Below are positions 7,730 through 16,757 of a stretch of DNA of 64,000 nucleotides, piece after piece. Below the pieces are notes generated by a model. That model was given only the letters and a program-made list of their open reading frames with translations. It was not told the origin of the DNA and made no database searches. Numbering within the stretch: position 1 is the stretch's first letter; each line of letters opens with the position of its first letter. The position numbers were made by a program, and so were the translations under genes. The stretch comes from Acetobacter orientalis (lineage in GTDB: Bacteria; Pseudomonadota; Alphaproteobacteria; Acetobacterales; Acetobacteraceae): assembly GCF_000963965.1 (NCBI RefSeq), contig NZ_BAMX01000002.1, positions 1-64,000 of the forward strand. Reading direction: 5' to 3'.

Positions 7730-9790
7730 ATGCCTGAATTGCTGATAGAACTTTTTTCTGAAGAAATTCCCGCCCGCATGCAGCAACAAGCCGGTGAAAC
7801 CCTGCTGCGCCTGCTAACCGAGGCCCTTGCCCCGCTGGCCCCCAAAGACGCCCGCATTTTTACCGGCCCCCGCCGCATTGCCGCAAGCCTAACCTTAAAC
7901 GACATGGTGCCCGGCCGCACACTTTCTGAGCGCGGCCCACGTGAAGGTTCGCCCGATAAAGCGCTAGACGGCTTTACACGCAAACACGGCATTACACGCG
8001 ATGCTTTAAGCCTACAAAACGGCTTTTGGGTGCTCGAGCGTGATGAACCAGCCCTAGAAGCCCGTACCCATATTGCTGCCGTACTGCCAGAGCTACTGCG
8101 CCGCTTTCCGTGGCCCAAGTCTATGCGCTGGGGTGCAGGCAGCAGCTTTACATGGGTACGCCCGCTACGCCGCATTTTATGCCTGTTTGACGGCACAGTC
8201 GTACCCTTTGCTTTGGCGCACGATGAGGATAACGGCCACCATCTGAGCACAGACACCCTGACCGAAGGCCACCGCTTTATGGCACCGGGGGCAGTGGCTG
8301 TAACAAGTGCAGACAACTGGGCACACACCCTGCGTGAGCGCTTTGTGATGGTTGATGCCACAGAGCGCCGCAGCGTGATTAGCAAAGAACTGGCAGCCTT
8401 AGCCGCCAGCGAAGGGCTAAGCATTGTACCCGATGCTGGCTTGGTTGATGAAGTAGCCGGGCTAGTTGAGTGGCCCGTACCTTTTCTTGGGCAAATTGAT
8501 GACCGGTTTATGGATCTCCCCCCCGAGGTCATGCAGGTGTCCATGCGGGTAAACCAGCGCTACTTTGCCCTGCGCAACAGCGATGGTACAGCCGCACCCC
8601 GCTTTGCCTTTGTAGCTAACATTAAACCCACAGATGGCGGCGCACTGGTTGTTGCAGGCAACGAGCGCGTACTACGCGCCCGCTTTGCCGATGCCCGCCA
8701 TTTTTGGGATCTTGACCGCAAACAAACGCTGGAAAGCCGCCTGAGTGCGCTGGATAACATTACCTTCCATGCCAAACTCGGCACGCAAGGTGAGCGCACC
8801 CGCCGCATGGTGCGCTTGGCTGGCCTGATAGCCGATAGGGTTGGTGCGCCTAAAGCCGAATGTGAACGGGCAGCCCTGCTAAGCAAAACTGACCTACCCA
8901 CCGGTATGGTTGGCGAATTTCCTGAGCTGCAAGGCGTTATGGGCGGCTATTACGCCCGCCACGATGGCGAGAGCGAACACGTAGCCCAAGCCATTAGCGA
9001 GCAATACCAGCCCCGCGGCCCCGGAGACACGGTGCCCACAGCCCCCGTAGCCGTAGTGGTTGGGCTGGCTGACCGTTTTGACATGCTGGCAGCCTTTTTT
9101 GCCGCAGGTGAAAAACCCTCTGGCTCCGGCGACCCCTTTGGCCTGCGCCGTGCTGCTTTGGGTATTATTCGCCTGATACGCGAAAACGGCTTACGGCTTG
9201 ATCTGGTTGAAATTTTCACGCTGGCAGCAGAAACCCTGCCCGCTAACCTGCAAAATGCACCAGACCTAGCCCTGCTACCGCAGTTTATTGCAGAACGCCT
9301 GCGTGTGCAGTTGCGTGCTGAAGGCGCACGGTATGACTGTCTGGCCGCTATTTCTGTTGGCAATACCGATACAGACATAGTGCGCCTGCTGGCCCGCGCC
9401 CAAGCCCTGCAAAACATGCTTGAAACAGAAGACGGCAAAAACCTACTGGCAGCGACCCGCCGTGCCGCCAATATTTTGCGTATTGAAGACAAAAAAGACG
9501 GCCCGCACGAAAAAACGCCCGATGCCAGCCTTTATACGCAAGATGAAGAACGCACCTTGGCCCAAACGCTCGACCGCGTTGAACCCGCTGTAGAAACAGC
9601 CTTTGCAGAAGAACGTTTTACCGATGCCATGCGGGATGCCGCCAGCCTGCGCACCCCGCTAGACCACTTTTTTGAAGCAGTAACCGTTAACGCGCCAGAA
9701 CCAGCCCTACGCCTAAACCGGCTACACCTGTTAGCCCGCCTAGGCCGTATGACACGCCTTATTGCGGACTTTAGCCAGATAGAAGGCTAA
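7730..9790 (+). CDS. glyS: Glycyl-tRNA synthetase, beta subunit
   Basis: Beta subunit, needed for tRNA recognition, 686 residues from the ATG at 7730 (MPELLIELFSEEIPARM, the family start). A reading extended to 7661 would run into glyQ and is not used. Markers include GPRRIAASL, WPKSMRWGAG, TWVRPLRRILCLFDG, the HD-like central part (LLSKTDLPTGMVGEFPELQG, YYARHDGE), and DPFGLRRAALGIIRL. The C-terminus carries the anticodon-binding-like region. GAGGA in the end of glyQ serves as ribosome site. A strong terminator follows. Confidence 0.98.
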   Translation: MPELLIELFSEEIPARMQQQAGETLLRLLTEALAPLAPKDARIFTGPRRIAASLTLNDMVPGRTLSERGPREGSPDKALDGFTRKHGITRDALSLQNGFWVLERDEPALEARTHIAAVLPELLRRFPWPKSMRWGAGSSFTWVRPLRRILCLFDGTVVPFALAHDEDNGHHLSTDTLTEGHRFMAPGAVAVTSADNWAHTLRERFVMVDATERRSVISKELAALAASEGLSIVPDAGLVDEVAGLVEWPVPFLGQIDDRFMDLPPEVMQVSMRVNQRYFALRNSDGTAAPRFAFVANIKPTDGGALVVAGNERVLRARFADARHFWDLDRKQTLESRLSALDNITFHAKLGTQGERTRRMVRLAGLIADRVGAPKAECERAALLSKTDLPTGMVGEFPELQGVMGGYYARHDGESEHVAQAISEQYQPRGPGDTVPTAPVAVVVGLADRFDMLAAFFAAGEKPSGSGDPFGLRRAALGIIRLIRENGLRLDLVEIFTLAAETLPANLQNAPDLALLPQFIAERLRVQLRAEGARYDCLAAISVGNTDTDIVRLLARAQALQNMLETEDGKNLLAATRRAANILRIEDKKDGPHEKTPDASLYTQDEERTLAQTLDRVEPAVETAFAEERFTDAMRDAASLRTPLDHFFEAVTVNAPEPALRLNRLHLLARLGRMTRLIADFSQIEG

Positions 9791-9861
9791 AACCCAGCCT
9801 ATCTGTTTTGTTAGAACACCAACTACCAAAACAGTGTGTATAGGGGCTAGTCTATTACAAT

Positions 9862-9898
9862 AAAAAGGCCTTACCCCTTATGGGGTAAGGCCTTTTTT
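9862..9898. terminator. Bidirectional terminator between glyS and the TonB receptor
   Basis: A sixteen-base-pair stem, AAAAAGGCCTTACCCC (9862-9877) with its complement (9882-9897), has a four-base TTAT loop and T-runs in both orientations. It separates the convergent glyQS and TonB receptor units. Confidence 0.9.
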
Positions 9899-9950
9899 AA
9901 TGGTGGGTTACGTGCATAACACCACCATTTATTTGTAAAAATTCTTTTCT

Positions 9951-12545
9951 TTAGAAGGTTACATCTGCACGCAGGTAGTAGAACCCACCGTTCATACCCA
10001 GCTGGGAGGTGCTCATGTAGTACTGGGGGGCTCCAAGGTAGCGGTTGTTTTCTGGCACGCGGCTTGGGTAGACATTAAACAGGTTGTTGCCACCAAGCGT
10101 AAAGGCCAGTTGCGGCAGGGCACGGTACGTGACCTCCATATTGGTAATAAACTTGGGCGAGTTATGGAATTGGCGGTAGTTATCAGCACCAGACAGAGAG
10201 CTCGTGTTACCGGCCCCGCCGTAATAACTTAATTGAGACGTAACCTGACCATAACGCACCTCATGCAGGCCAAATGTCCATTTGCCAGTTGTTAAACGAC
10301 CACCAAAAATAATTTTGCTGCGTGGGTAAGCCGTTGTCAGATACGCAATGCTTTGCGGGTTAAGCAGAGCTTGACCGTTATTACCGTAAGACTGATGGCT
10401 AAGACGTGTACGGTTAAGGTTAATTGCAACATCCCAATCAATACGGCCAAAGTTTCCTAATTGGGTCGGGTAGGTGGCTGTTAGGTCAAGCCCTTGTGTA
10501 CGGGTGCTGGCCACGTTAGCAAACCAGTGAGTGGAAAGAGATGCGCTTGACCATGTGTTTGCATCGCTTGGCAGATTAAAACCATTCAAGGTAAATGCTT
10601 TTAAGGCTTGCGCACCATAAATCTGACCACCGGGCATAATTTGGTCACGCAGGTTAATCTGGTACACATCTACGGTCACGTGCAGTTTGCGAATTGGCTC
10701 AACTACAATACCACCGCTTACGTTGGTTGAACGCTCAGCTTTAAGCGGGGCCGCACCATTCGCCTGCGCACCGGGCGAATTAACAGCCATAAGGCCGCGT
10801 GCAGCTGTAGGAGAAAGCGCTACACCACTATAATGCTCTTGCGCGAGTGTAGGCGCATGGAAACCGTTAGAAATAGTCGCCCTAAAGGCAAGACGCGGCG
10901 AAACATCATACCGGGTAGAGACCTTACCGGTTTGCGTGTCCCCAATATCGGTATAGTGCTCGTAACGACCAGCAAGGTCTAGCTGCCAATGTTTGGTCAG
11001 GTGGGTTGAAACATCAATATATCCGGCAATCACATCTCGGCTGTAATTGCCTGCATTGCCCCCTGTTGTGCCCGGCAGCGCATCTGAGCCCGTACCAGCA
11101 GTGGCGTCTGATGAGCCTGTGCCAACAGAGTAGCTTTCGTAACGGTACGATGTACCACCCGCTACGTTAATATCGTGCGGCCACCCTGAAAAATGGAACT
11201 TGCGGGACAGATCAAAGCTGCTTGTCCATTGTGAGTTATTAAAGCCCTGCACGTTATCAAACTTTGTAGGCGTGCGGCCTTCGGTTTTTTCCAAATACAC
11301 GTTGGAAGAATTTTTCAGTCCAATATCATCATAATCACGGCCGTAAACGGTTGAAAGATCCCAATTCCAACCTGCCAAAACGCCTTTGACACCGGCTGTT
11401 AGCTCGTAATCGTTTTCTTCTAGCGTTTGCAGTGGGGAATACCCATTAGGGTAAAGCGCTGCATATTGCGGGTATTTTGTGCTATCTATGGCACTTGGTA
11501 AACGATAGTTCTGATATGCTTCAGCATGACGGTGCGCATAAGTTGCTGTGCCGTAAGCCTGAATGGTGTCGGTTAGGTCGTACCCGGCTTTAATCGCAAC
11601 GCTTTGGCGTGTTTGTTCGGGCTGGCCCAGAACATTGTTAACCTTGGTGCCTGTACGGGCATCTGGCGCGCTACGGTAGGTGTGGTCTGTGTGGTAAAAA
11701 TCCCCACTGACATGAATAAAGCCGCGCTGACCCAGCTTAGCGCCACCATCTAGGTAAACGCCTTGCTGGAAACCATCTTTAGCAGCGGTAATGCCGGAGA
11801 TGGATTCAGCATGGAAACCATGGTCCTGCTTTTTAAGAATAATATTGACCACACCTGCCACAGCATCTGAACCATATTGAGCCGATGCGCCGTCACGCAG
11901 CACTTCAACATGGTCTATGGCGGCCATGGGAATCATGTCGATATCAACAGGGGTTGTGCCCTGCTGTGGGCCGGGGTCTGCGTAGATATTGGCTGTAGTG
12001 TGGCGGCGTTTACCGTCAACCAAAACCAGTGTTTCGTTAGCGTTCAGGCCACGTAAGCTGATGGAGTCTGTGAGTGCCCCCGTATCAAACCCGCCGGTTG
12101 GCATGGTAAGCGAAGGCAGCAACTGCGCCAGGGCCTCCCGCAAGTTAGGCTGGCCTGTTTGGCTAATTTGCTTGGCAGAAACCACATCAATCGGAGCAAG
12201 GCTTTGGCGGGCTTTGCGGCCTGTTTCACGCGTGCCGGTTACAATCACGCTTTCTTCGCCCGTGCTATCAACGGGTGTACGCTCAGTAACCTGTAACGGG
12301 GCCGTGAGAGTTTTTGCGTTTTGTGCGGCCTGTGTGCCGTGGCGCGTTGTTTTATGAGCAGCTGCTTTTGCAGGTGCAGCATCTTCGCTTTGGCCCGCAA
12401 CGGCAGACACACCAGCAGCCCACGCCCCAACCGGGCTAGAAAGCAACGTGGCAGCCAGCACCATGCGCGAGCAGCCACGGCCCATGCCATAAGCTTTGGT
12501 AGAACGAGAAAAAAGGGTACCGGGCACTACAAAACGCTGACGCAC
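9951..12545 (-). CDS. TonB-dependent outer-membrane receptor
   Basis: Outer-membrane transporter taking up a bulky ligand with TonB/ExbBD energy. A signal peptide is visible (GRGCSRMVLAATLLSSPVGAWA), then a TonB-box-like stretch ESVIVTGTR, the plug domain (SISLRGLNANETLVLVDGKRR, HVEVLRDGASAQYGSDAVAG), and a beta-barrel ending in an aromatic residue (RADVTF). The start is uncertain. I favour GTG 12545 (864 residues) because GGGAG lies 10 bases before it; TTG 12581 and ATG 12485 are alternatives. The ligand is unknown; nothing marks it as a siderophore type. It lies downstream of the ABC transporter gene on the same strand. Confidence 0.88.
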   Translation of the reverse strand: MRQRFVVPGTLFSRSTKAYGMGRGCSRMVLAATLLSSPVGAWAAGVSAVAGQSEDAAPAKAAAHKTTRHGTQAAQNAKTLTAPLQVTERTPVDSTGEESVIVTGTRETGRKARQSLAPIDVVSAKQISQTGQPNLREALAQLLPSLTMPTGGFDTGALTDSISLRGLNANETLVLVDGKRRHTTANIYADPGPQQGTTPVDIDMIPMAAIDHVEVLRDGASAQYGSDAVAGVVNIILKKQDHGFHAESISGITAAKDGFQQGVYLDGGAKLGQRGFIHVSGDFYHTDHTYRSAPDARTGTKVNNVLGQPEQTRQSVAIKAGYDLTDTIQAYGTATYAHRHAEAYQNYRLPSAIDSTKYPQYAALYPNGYSPLQTLEENDYELTAGVKGVLAGWNWDLSTVYGRDYDDIGLKNSSNVYLEKTEGRTPTKFDNVQGFNNSQWTSSFDLSRKFHFSGWPHDINVAGGTSYRYESYSVGTGSSDATAGTGSDALPGTTGGNAGNYSRDVIAGYIDVSTHLTKHWQLDLAGRYEHYTDIGDTQTGKVSTRYDVSPRLAFRATISNGFHAPTLAQEHYSGVALSPTAARGLMAVNSPGAQANGAAPLKAERSTNVSGGIVVEPIRKLHVTVDVYQINLRDQIMPGGQIYGAQALKAFTLNGFNLPSDANTWSSASLSTHWFANVASTRTQGLDLTATYPTQLGNFGRIDWDVAINLNRTRLSHQSYGNNGQALLNPQSIAYLTTAYPRSKIIFGGRLTTGKWTFGLHEVRYGQVTSQLSYYGGAGNTSSLSGADNYRQFHNSPKFITNMEVTYRALPQLAFTLGGNNLFNVYPSRVPENNRYLGAPQYYMSTSQLGMNGGFYYLRADVTF

Positions 12546-12642
12546 GAGGGGGTCGCTCCCAACACAAATAACCAATAACAACGTTTAATTGTTATATTAC
12601 TTTTTGTGCGGTGCATTGTGGAAAATACCAGAAGACACGATT

Positions 12643-12671
12643 TCGCAACAATCTGTGTCTATATCGCAACA
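12643..12671. promoter_or_regulatory. Direct repeat of TGTTGCGA upstream of the TonB receptor
   Basis: The octamer TCGCAACA occurs at 12643-12650 and 12664-12671, exactly 21 bp apart (two helical turns), in the 123-bp gap before the receptor gene. Flanking CCAGAAG and CTTCTGG form an outer imperfect inverted repeat (about 12629-12683). This looks like a regulator-binding site or a stem-loop; which one cannot be told. Confidence 0.4.
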
Positions 12672-12704
12672 GTGTGCTTCTGGGCTTTTGTATTTAGTTC
12701 CCCG

Positions 12705-14504
12705 TTACGCATCAAGCGACTGCAACTCGTATAAACGCCTGTACAGGCCGTTTGGTTTCTGAATTAATGTTGTATGCGCGCCATCTTCTACCACCTGCCC
12801 GTGGGCAAAAACCAGAATACGGTCTAGGTCAACAACTGTGGCCAAACGGTGCGCAATTACAATCACAGTACGCCCTACCATAAGCCGCTGCATGGCCTCT
12901 TGCACCAAGGACTCAGACTGAGAATCTAGGCTGGCGGTGGCCTCATCCATAACCAAAATGGCGGTATTGGCCAAAAAGGCACGGGCAATGGCAACACGCT
13001 GGCGCTCACCCCCAGAAAGCTTAACCCCGCGCTCACCCACCAAAGTTTCATACCCATCAGGCAGGCGGTTAATGAACTCAGACGCATTGGCGAGGCGGGC
13101 TGCTTCTTCAATTTCGGCCTGTGTGGCGTTGGGCCGGGCGTAGGCAATGTTCTCCGCCAAGCTACGGTGAAACAAGATGGGCTCTTGCGGCACCAAGGCA
13201 ATTTCAGCCCGCAAGGCAGATTGCTGCACGCTGGCAATATCTACCCCGTCAACCACAATACGGCCGCCATTAAGGGTATAAAGCCGTTGCAAAAGTTTAG
13301 TGAAGGTTGATTTACCCGAGCCAGACGGCCCCACTAACCCAACACGACTACCCGCTTGAATATGAACGTTGAGGTCTGAAAAAATCTGTTTTTTCTGGCC
13401 CGCGTACTGAAAATCAACATGCTCAAACCGAATATCCCCGGCCTGCGCCTTAAAAGGTATGGCCCCCGGTACATCTTGCACAGAAGGCGGCGTGCGCCAC
13501 AGCACCAGCAGCTCTTCCATTTCGTTAACTGAGCGCTGCACAACAGAAACCTGCTGCCCGATATCGCGCAAATAGCCTTGTACCAAAAACATCATGGTAA
13601 GCACGTAGGCAACCTCACCGGGGCCAGCTAGGCCTTTGAGCCACAACCACACTGCCGCCCCAGCCAAAACCAGCCGCATAATGGTAACCATAAGGTTTTG
13701 TAGGCCTGCGCTATCTGTACCGCGTGTCCAGGTATGAATGGTATAGGTGCGCCATTTATCGACTATTTGTGCAAGCCGGCTTTCTTCACGGGTTTCTGCA
13801 CCAAAGGTTTTTACCACGGGATTACACGTTATGGCATCTGCTAAGGCTGCGCCCACTTTACTGTCCCACTGGTTTGCATCGCGCGCAGACGGAGCCACAT
13901 AGCGCAGGGTAAGTGTGCAAGACAGCGCAATAAACAGCACAGACAGCACCCCCAGCACGACCCCCATAAACACCCAATGCCAAGCCAGCACCAAGGTGGT
14001 GAGAATAAGCAGGCACACCTCGGGAATGAGCATAAGCAGCAGCGTGTCATCCAACATATCGACCGCCCACATGCCCCGCGTAAGCCTGCGCACAGTTGAA
14101 CCCGCAAAAGTATTTGCGTGCCAGTCTGTTGAAAGACGCTGCACGTGCGCAAAAGCCTGCGTGGCAATTTTTTGCATAACCCGTGTTGTTAAGTGGGTAA
14201 TGCCCAAATATGCCGCACGCCGCCCTAACACGCCGCCAACACCACAGGCCGCCATGGCAAACAACATCCAAACCGCATCGTGCGTGCGGCTAGACTGTGC
14301 AGCAGGCACAGCTACGTCAGACACCAAGCGCCCCGCCAATACGGGCATAAGCACATCAAGCAAGGTGGCAAAGGTTACACCGGCCACCGTAATCCAGAGC
14401 GGGACTGGAAAATCGAGCCAGCGGCGCATGACAAATTTCAGGACATCGACAAACAAATTTTGCCTCCGTGCGGCAGGCTGCGCACCGGAAGAGGGGGTAT
14501 TCAT
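12705..14504 (-). CDS. ABC transporter, fused permease and ATPase (MsbA-like exporter)
   Basis: Half-transporter of 599 residues: an N-terminal membrane domain with about six helices (40-330) and a C-terminal ATPase. The ATPase shows Walker A GPSGSGKST, Q-loop VPQEPILF, signature LSGGERQRVAIARAFL, Walker B ILVMDEATASLD and the switch His in VIAHRL. It would act as a homodimer exporting a lipid, peptide or drug; the substrate cannot be predicted. Its 5' end diverges from nth, and a TonB receptor follows on the same strand. Confidence 0.92.
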   Translation of the reverse strand: MNTPSSGAQPAARRQNLFVDVLKFVMRRWLDFPVPLWITVAGVTFATLLDVLMPVLAGRLVSDVAVPAAQSSRTHDAVWMLFAMAACGVGGVLGRRAAYLGITHLTTRVMQKIATQAFAHVQRLSTDWHANTFAGSTVRRLTRGMWAVDMLDDTLLLMLIPEVCLLILTTLVLAWHWVFMGVVLGVLSVLFIALSCTLTLRYVAPSARDANQWDSKVGAALADAITCNPVVKTFGAETREESRLAQIVDKWRTYTIHTWTRGTDSAGLQNLMVTIMRLVLAGAAVWLWLKGLAGPGEVAYVLTMMFLVQGYLRDIGQQVSVVQRSVNEMEELLVLWRTPPSVQDVPGAIPFKAQAGDIRFEHVDFQYAGQKKQIFSDLNVHIQAGSRVGLVGPSGSGKSTFTKLLQRLYTLNGGRIVVDGVDIASVQQSALRAEIALVPQEPILFHRSLAENIAYARPNATQAEIEEAARLANASEFINRLPDGYETLVGERGVKLSGGERQRVAIARAFLANTAILVMDEATASLDSQSESLVQEAMQRLMVGRTVIVIAHRLATVVDLDRILVFAHGQVVEDGAHTTLIQKPNGLYRRLYELQSLDA

Positions 14505-14663
14505 GCAAATATTCCGAAAAATTCAGGTCTCGGGGCGGCTGAGTGGCGGCAAACAGCCAAAAGACGGGAGCAAACTGTATCTTGCCCTTATAGTTTTAGC
14601 AAACCACCCAAGCAAATACCGCTACAGCATGGACTGCCCCCTGCAACACGCCTAAAATGCAGC

Positions 14664-15614
14664 ATGGCCAAAAAACCAAGCCCCCTTAGCACGTTACCTC
14701 CGGCACCTGCCCTACAGGAAGCAGCACCCAAAGCCACGCCAGCTGCCCGTAGCCGCCGCACAACACAAGCGGCGGCCCCAAAGGCCACAGCACGCGCCCC
14801 AAAAAAAACTACCGGTAAAACAGCGGCTACACCCAGCACAAAAACCACAGCCAAACGGGCCAGTAACCCCAAAGCCAAAGCGGCCACACCCCGTAAAATA
14901 GCCGCAGCAGCAAAGCCAACGGCAACCCAAGCCCCGCGTGACATGAAACCAGAAGAAGTGCGCCTTTTTCTGGCAGACCTTGCTAAAGCATGGCCAAACG
15001 CCGAGACAGAATTGCTCTATTCTGACCCATTTAGCCTTTTGGTTGCTGTTGTGCTGTCTGCCCAAGCCACAGATGCATCGGTTAACCGCGTAACACCGGC
15101 TTTGTTTGCCAAAGCCCCTAATCCTGCGGCCATGGTGCAGTTAGGTGACGAAGGCGTGGGGGCGCTTATTCGCACTATTGGGTTATGGCGCAATAAAGCC
15201 AAGAATGTTGTTGAACTCTCGCGCCAATTATTGGCACGCCATAATGGGGCAGTGCCCGGCACCCGTGCCGAGTTAGAGGCCTTGGCCGGTGTAGGCCGTA
15301 AAACAGCCAATGTGGTGCTAAATGTTGCCTTTAACCAACCCACTGTGCCGGTCGATACGCATGTTTTCCGGCTGGCTAACCGTACTGGCCTTGGCCGGGG
15401 CAAAACGGTAGAAGCCGTAGAAGCCGCCCTAGAGCGCCGCATACCCACAGACATGATACGCGATTCGCACCATTGGCTTATTTTACAAGGCCGCTACGTG
15501 TGCAAAGCCCGCAAACCCGAATGCTGGCGGTGCGCTGCCACCACCCCCTGCCTGTTTCCGTCCAAAACAGAGCGGCCTGTTATTAAGCCGCCCAAAAACC
15601 CAACGTTGGTTTAA
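14664..15614 (+). CDS. nth: Endonuclease III with Ala/Lys/Thr-rich N-terminal extension
   Basis: DNA glycosylase and AP lyase of base-excision repair. The catalytic domain begins near residue 97 (EEVRLFLADLAKAWP) and shows LLVAVVLSAQATDASVN, the helix-hairpin-helix with catalytic Lys in LAGVGRKTANVVLN, catalytic Asp in VDTHVFRLANR, and a 4Fe-4S loop with the spacing C-x6-C-x2-C-x5-C (CKARKPECWRCAATTPC). The first 90-odd residues are almost only Ala, Lys, Thr, Pro and Arg, like a histone H1 tail. I start at ATG 14664 (316 residues, MAKKPSPLS); its ribosome site is weak. A start at M94 (14943) would give a normal-length enzyme. Confidence 0.93.
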   Translation: MAKKPSPLSTLPPAPALQEAAPKATPAARSRRTTQAAAPKATARAPKKTTGKTAATPSTKTTAKRASNPKAKAATPRKIAAAAKPTATQAPRDMKPEEVRLFLADLAKAWPNAETELLYSDPFSLLVAVVLSAQATDASVNRVTPALFAKAPNPAAMVQLGDEGVGALIRTIGLWRNKAKNVVELSRQLLARHNGAVPGTRAELEALAGVGRKTANVVLNVAFNQPTVPVDTHVFRLANRTGLGRGKTVEAVEAALERRIPTDMIRDSHHWLILQGRYVCKARKPECWRCAATTPCLFPSKTERPVIKPPKNPTLV

Positions 15615-15617
15615 GCT

Positions 15618-16655
15618 TTACAGCCAGCCTGCCAGTTCTTGCCGGGCCAGTTGTTCTAGCAAGTCTATGCACGGGGTGCTGTCGTTTAGGCAGGGTATAA
15701 GCGTAAAGTGCTCACCCCCTTTGGCCATAAACTCGTCTCGCACTTCGTTGCCAATTTCGTCCAGCGTTTCAATACAGTCTGCCATAAAGCCAGGCGTAAT
15801 AACGGCAATATTCTTAATGCCTTTTTCGGGCAGGGCTTCAATAAATGGCGCTGTGTAAGGTTCTAGCCACTTGGTTGGCCCAAAGCGGGACTGAAAGGTA
15901 AGCGGCAGTGTTTCTGCTGTCATGCCCATGGCCGTGCGCAGGGCCTCAATGGTGCGTACGCAATCAGCTTGGTAGCTGTCACCTTTTTCAACATAGGCTT
16001 TAGGCAACCCATGGAAGGAAGCAACAACCATTTGCGGTGGCGTAGGCAAATGCGCCAGCCCCGTGCGCAAAGAGGCCGCCAAGGCCTCAATATACGCCGG
16101 GTGGTCTGGAAAAGCTGGCAGTGTGCGCGTGGCTGGCTGGTTACGCAGGTGCATAAGAGCACGAAAAAACTGGTCGTTTGCGGTGGCGGTGGTTGTGGCA
16201 CTATATTGGGGGTAAAGCGGCATAACCAAAATGCGGTCACACCCTTGCTCCATCAGGTCATGCAGGCCTTGCTTTACAGAAGGCTGGCCGTAGCGCATGG
16301 CCCACGCCACCGGTACATCATCTGCCGCAAAGCGTTGCGCCAATTGGGCAGACTGGTTGCGGGTAAACACGCGCAAAGGGCTTTGGTTGTGGGTTTTATC
16401 CCAAATGCGGTCATAGGCTTTGCCGCTTTTGCCGGGGCGCACGGTTAGCACCACACCTTGCAAAATAGGCTGCCAAAACAGTGGTGAGCCTTCAATCACC
16501 CGCCGGTCAGACAAAAATTCAGACAAATAGCGCCGCACAGAGCGGTAGCCCGTGTCATCTGGTGTGCCTAAGTTAAGCAGTAACACACCGGGGCGGCTGT
16601 TCGCCCCGGCGGCACTTTCTGGGCGTTTGCGCGGCGGAACGTGATGGAACACCAT
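15618..16655 (-). CDS. hemH: Ferrochelatase
   Basis: Inserts ferrous iron into protoporphyrin IX, the last step of protoheme synthesis. The 345-residue protein shows GVLLLNLGTPD, LSDRRVIEG, the conserved VASFHGLPKAYVEKGDSY containing the catalytic His, LTFQSRFGPTKWLEPYT and ITPGFMADCIETLDEI with the metal-site Glu. ATG 16655 has GGGAGA upstream. It lies 102 bp downstream of mutY on the same strand and converges on nth with only 3 bp between the stops. Confidence 0.97.
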   Translation of the reverse strand: MVFHHVPPRKRPESAAGANSRPGVLLLNLGTPDDTGYRSVRRYLSEFLSDRRVIEGSPLFWQPILQGVVLTVRPGKSGKAYDRIWDKTHNQSPLRVFTRNQSAQLAQRFAADDVPVAWAMRYGQPSVKQGLHDLMEQGCDRILVMPLYPQYSATTTATANDQFFRALMHLRNQPATRTLPAFPDHPAYIEALAASLRTGLAHLPTPPQMVVASFHGLPKAYVEKGDSYQADCVRTIEALRTAMGMTAETLPLTFQSRFGPTKWLEPYTAPFIEALPEKGIKNIAVITPGFMADCIETLDEIGNEVRDEFMAKGGEHFTLIPCLNDSTPCIDLLEQLARQELAGWL

Positions 16656-16757
16656 TAAAAACTTCTCCCAAACCCACGCAAAACGCGCGTTATACTAGGC
16701 CATGATACATGTATCTATAATGCGGTGCGGCTCACGCACCACATGGCTAGAACGGCT

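Noticed and set aside
7588..8544. A 318-codon minus-strand frame opposite glyQ and glyS
   Set aside because: Antisense to clear synthetase genes; Arg/Ser-rich and unlike any family.
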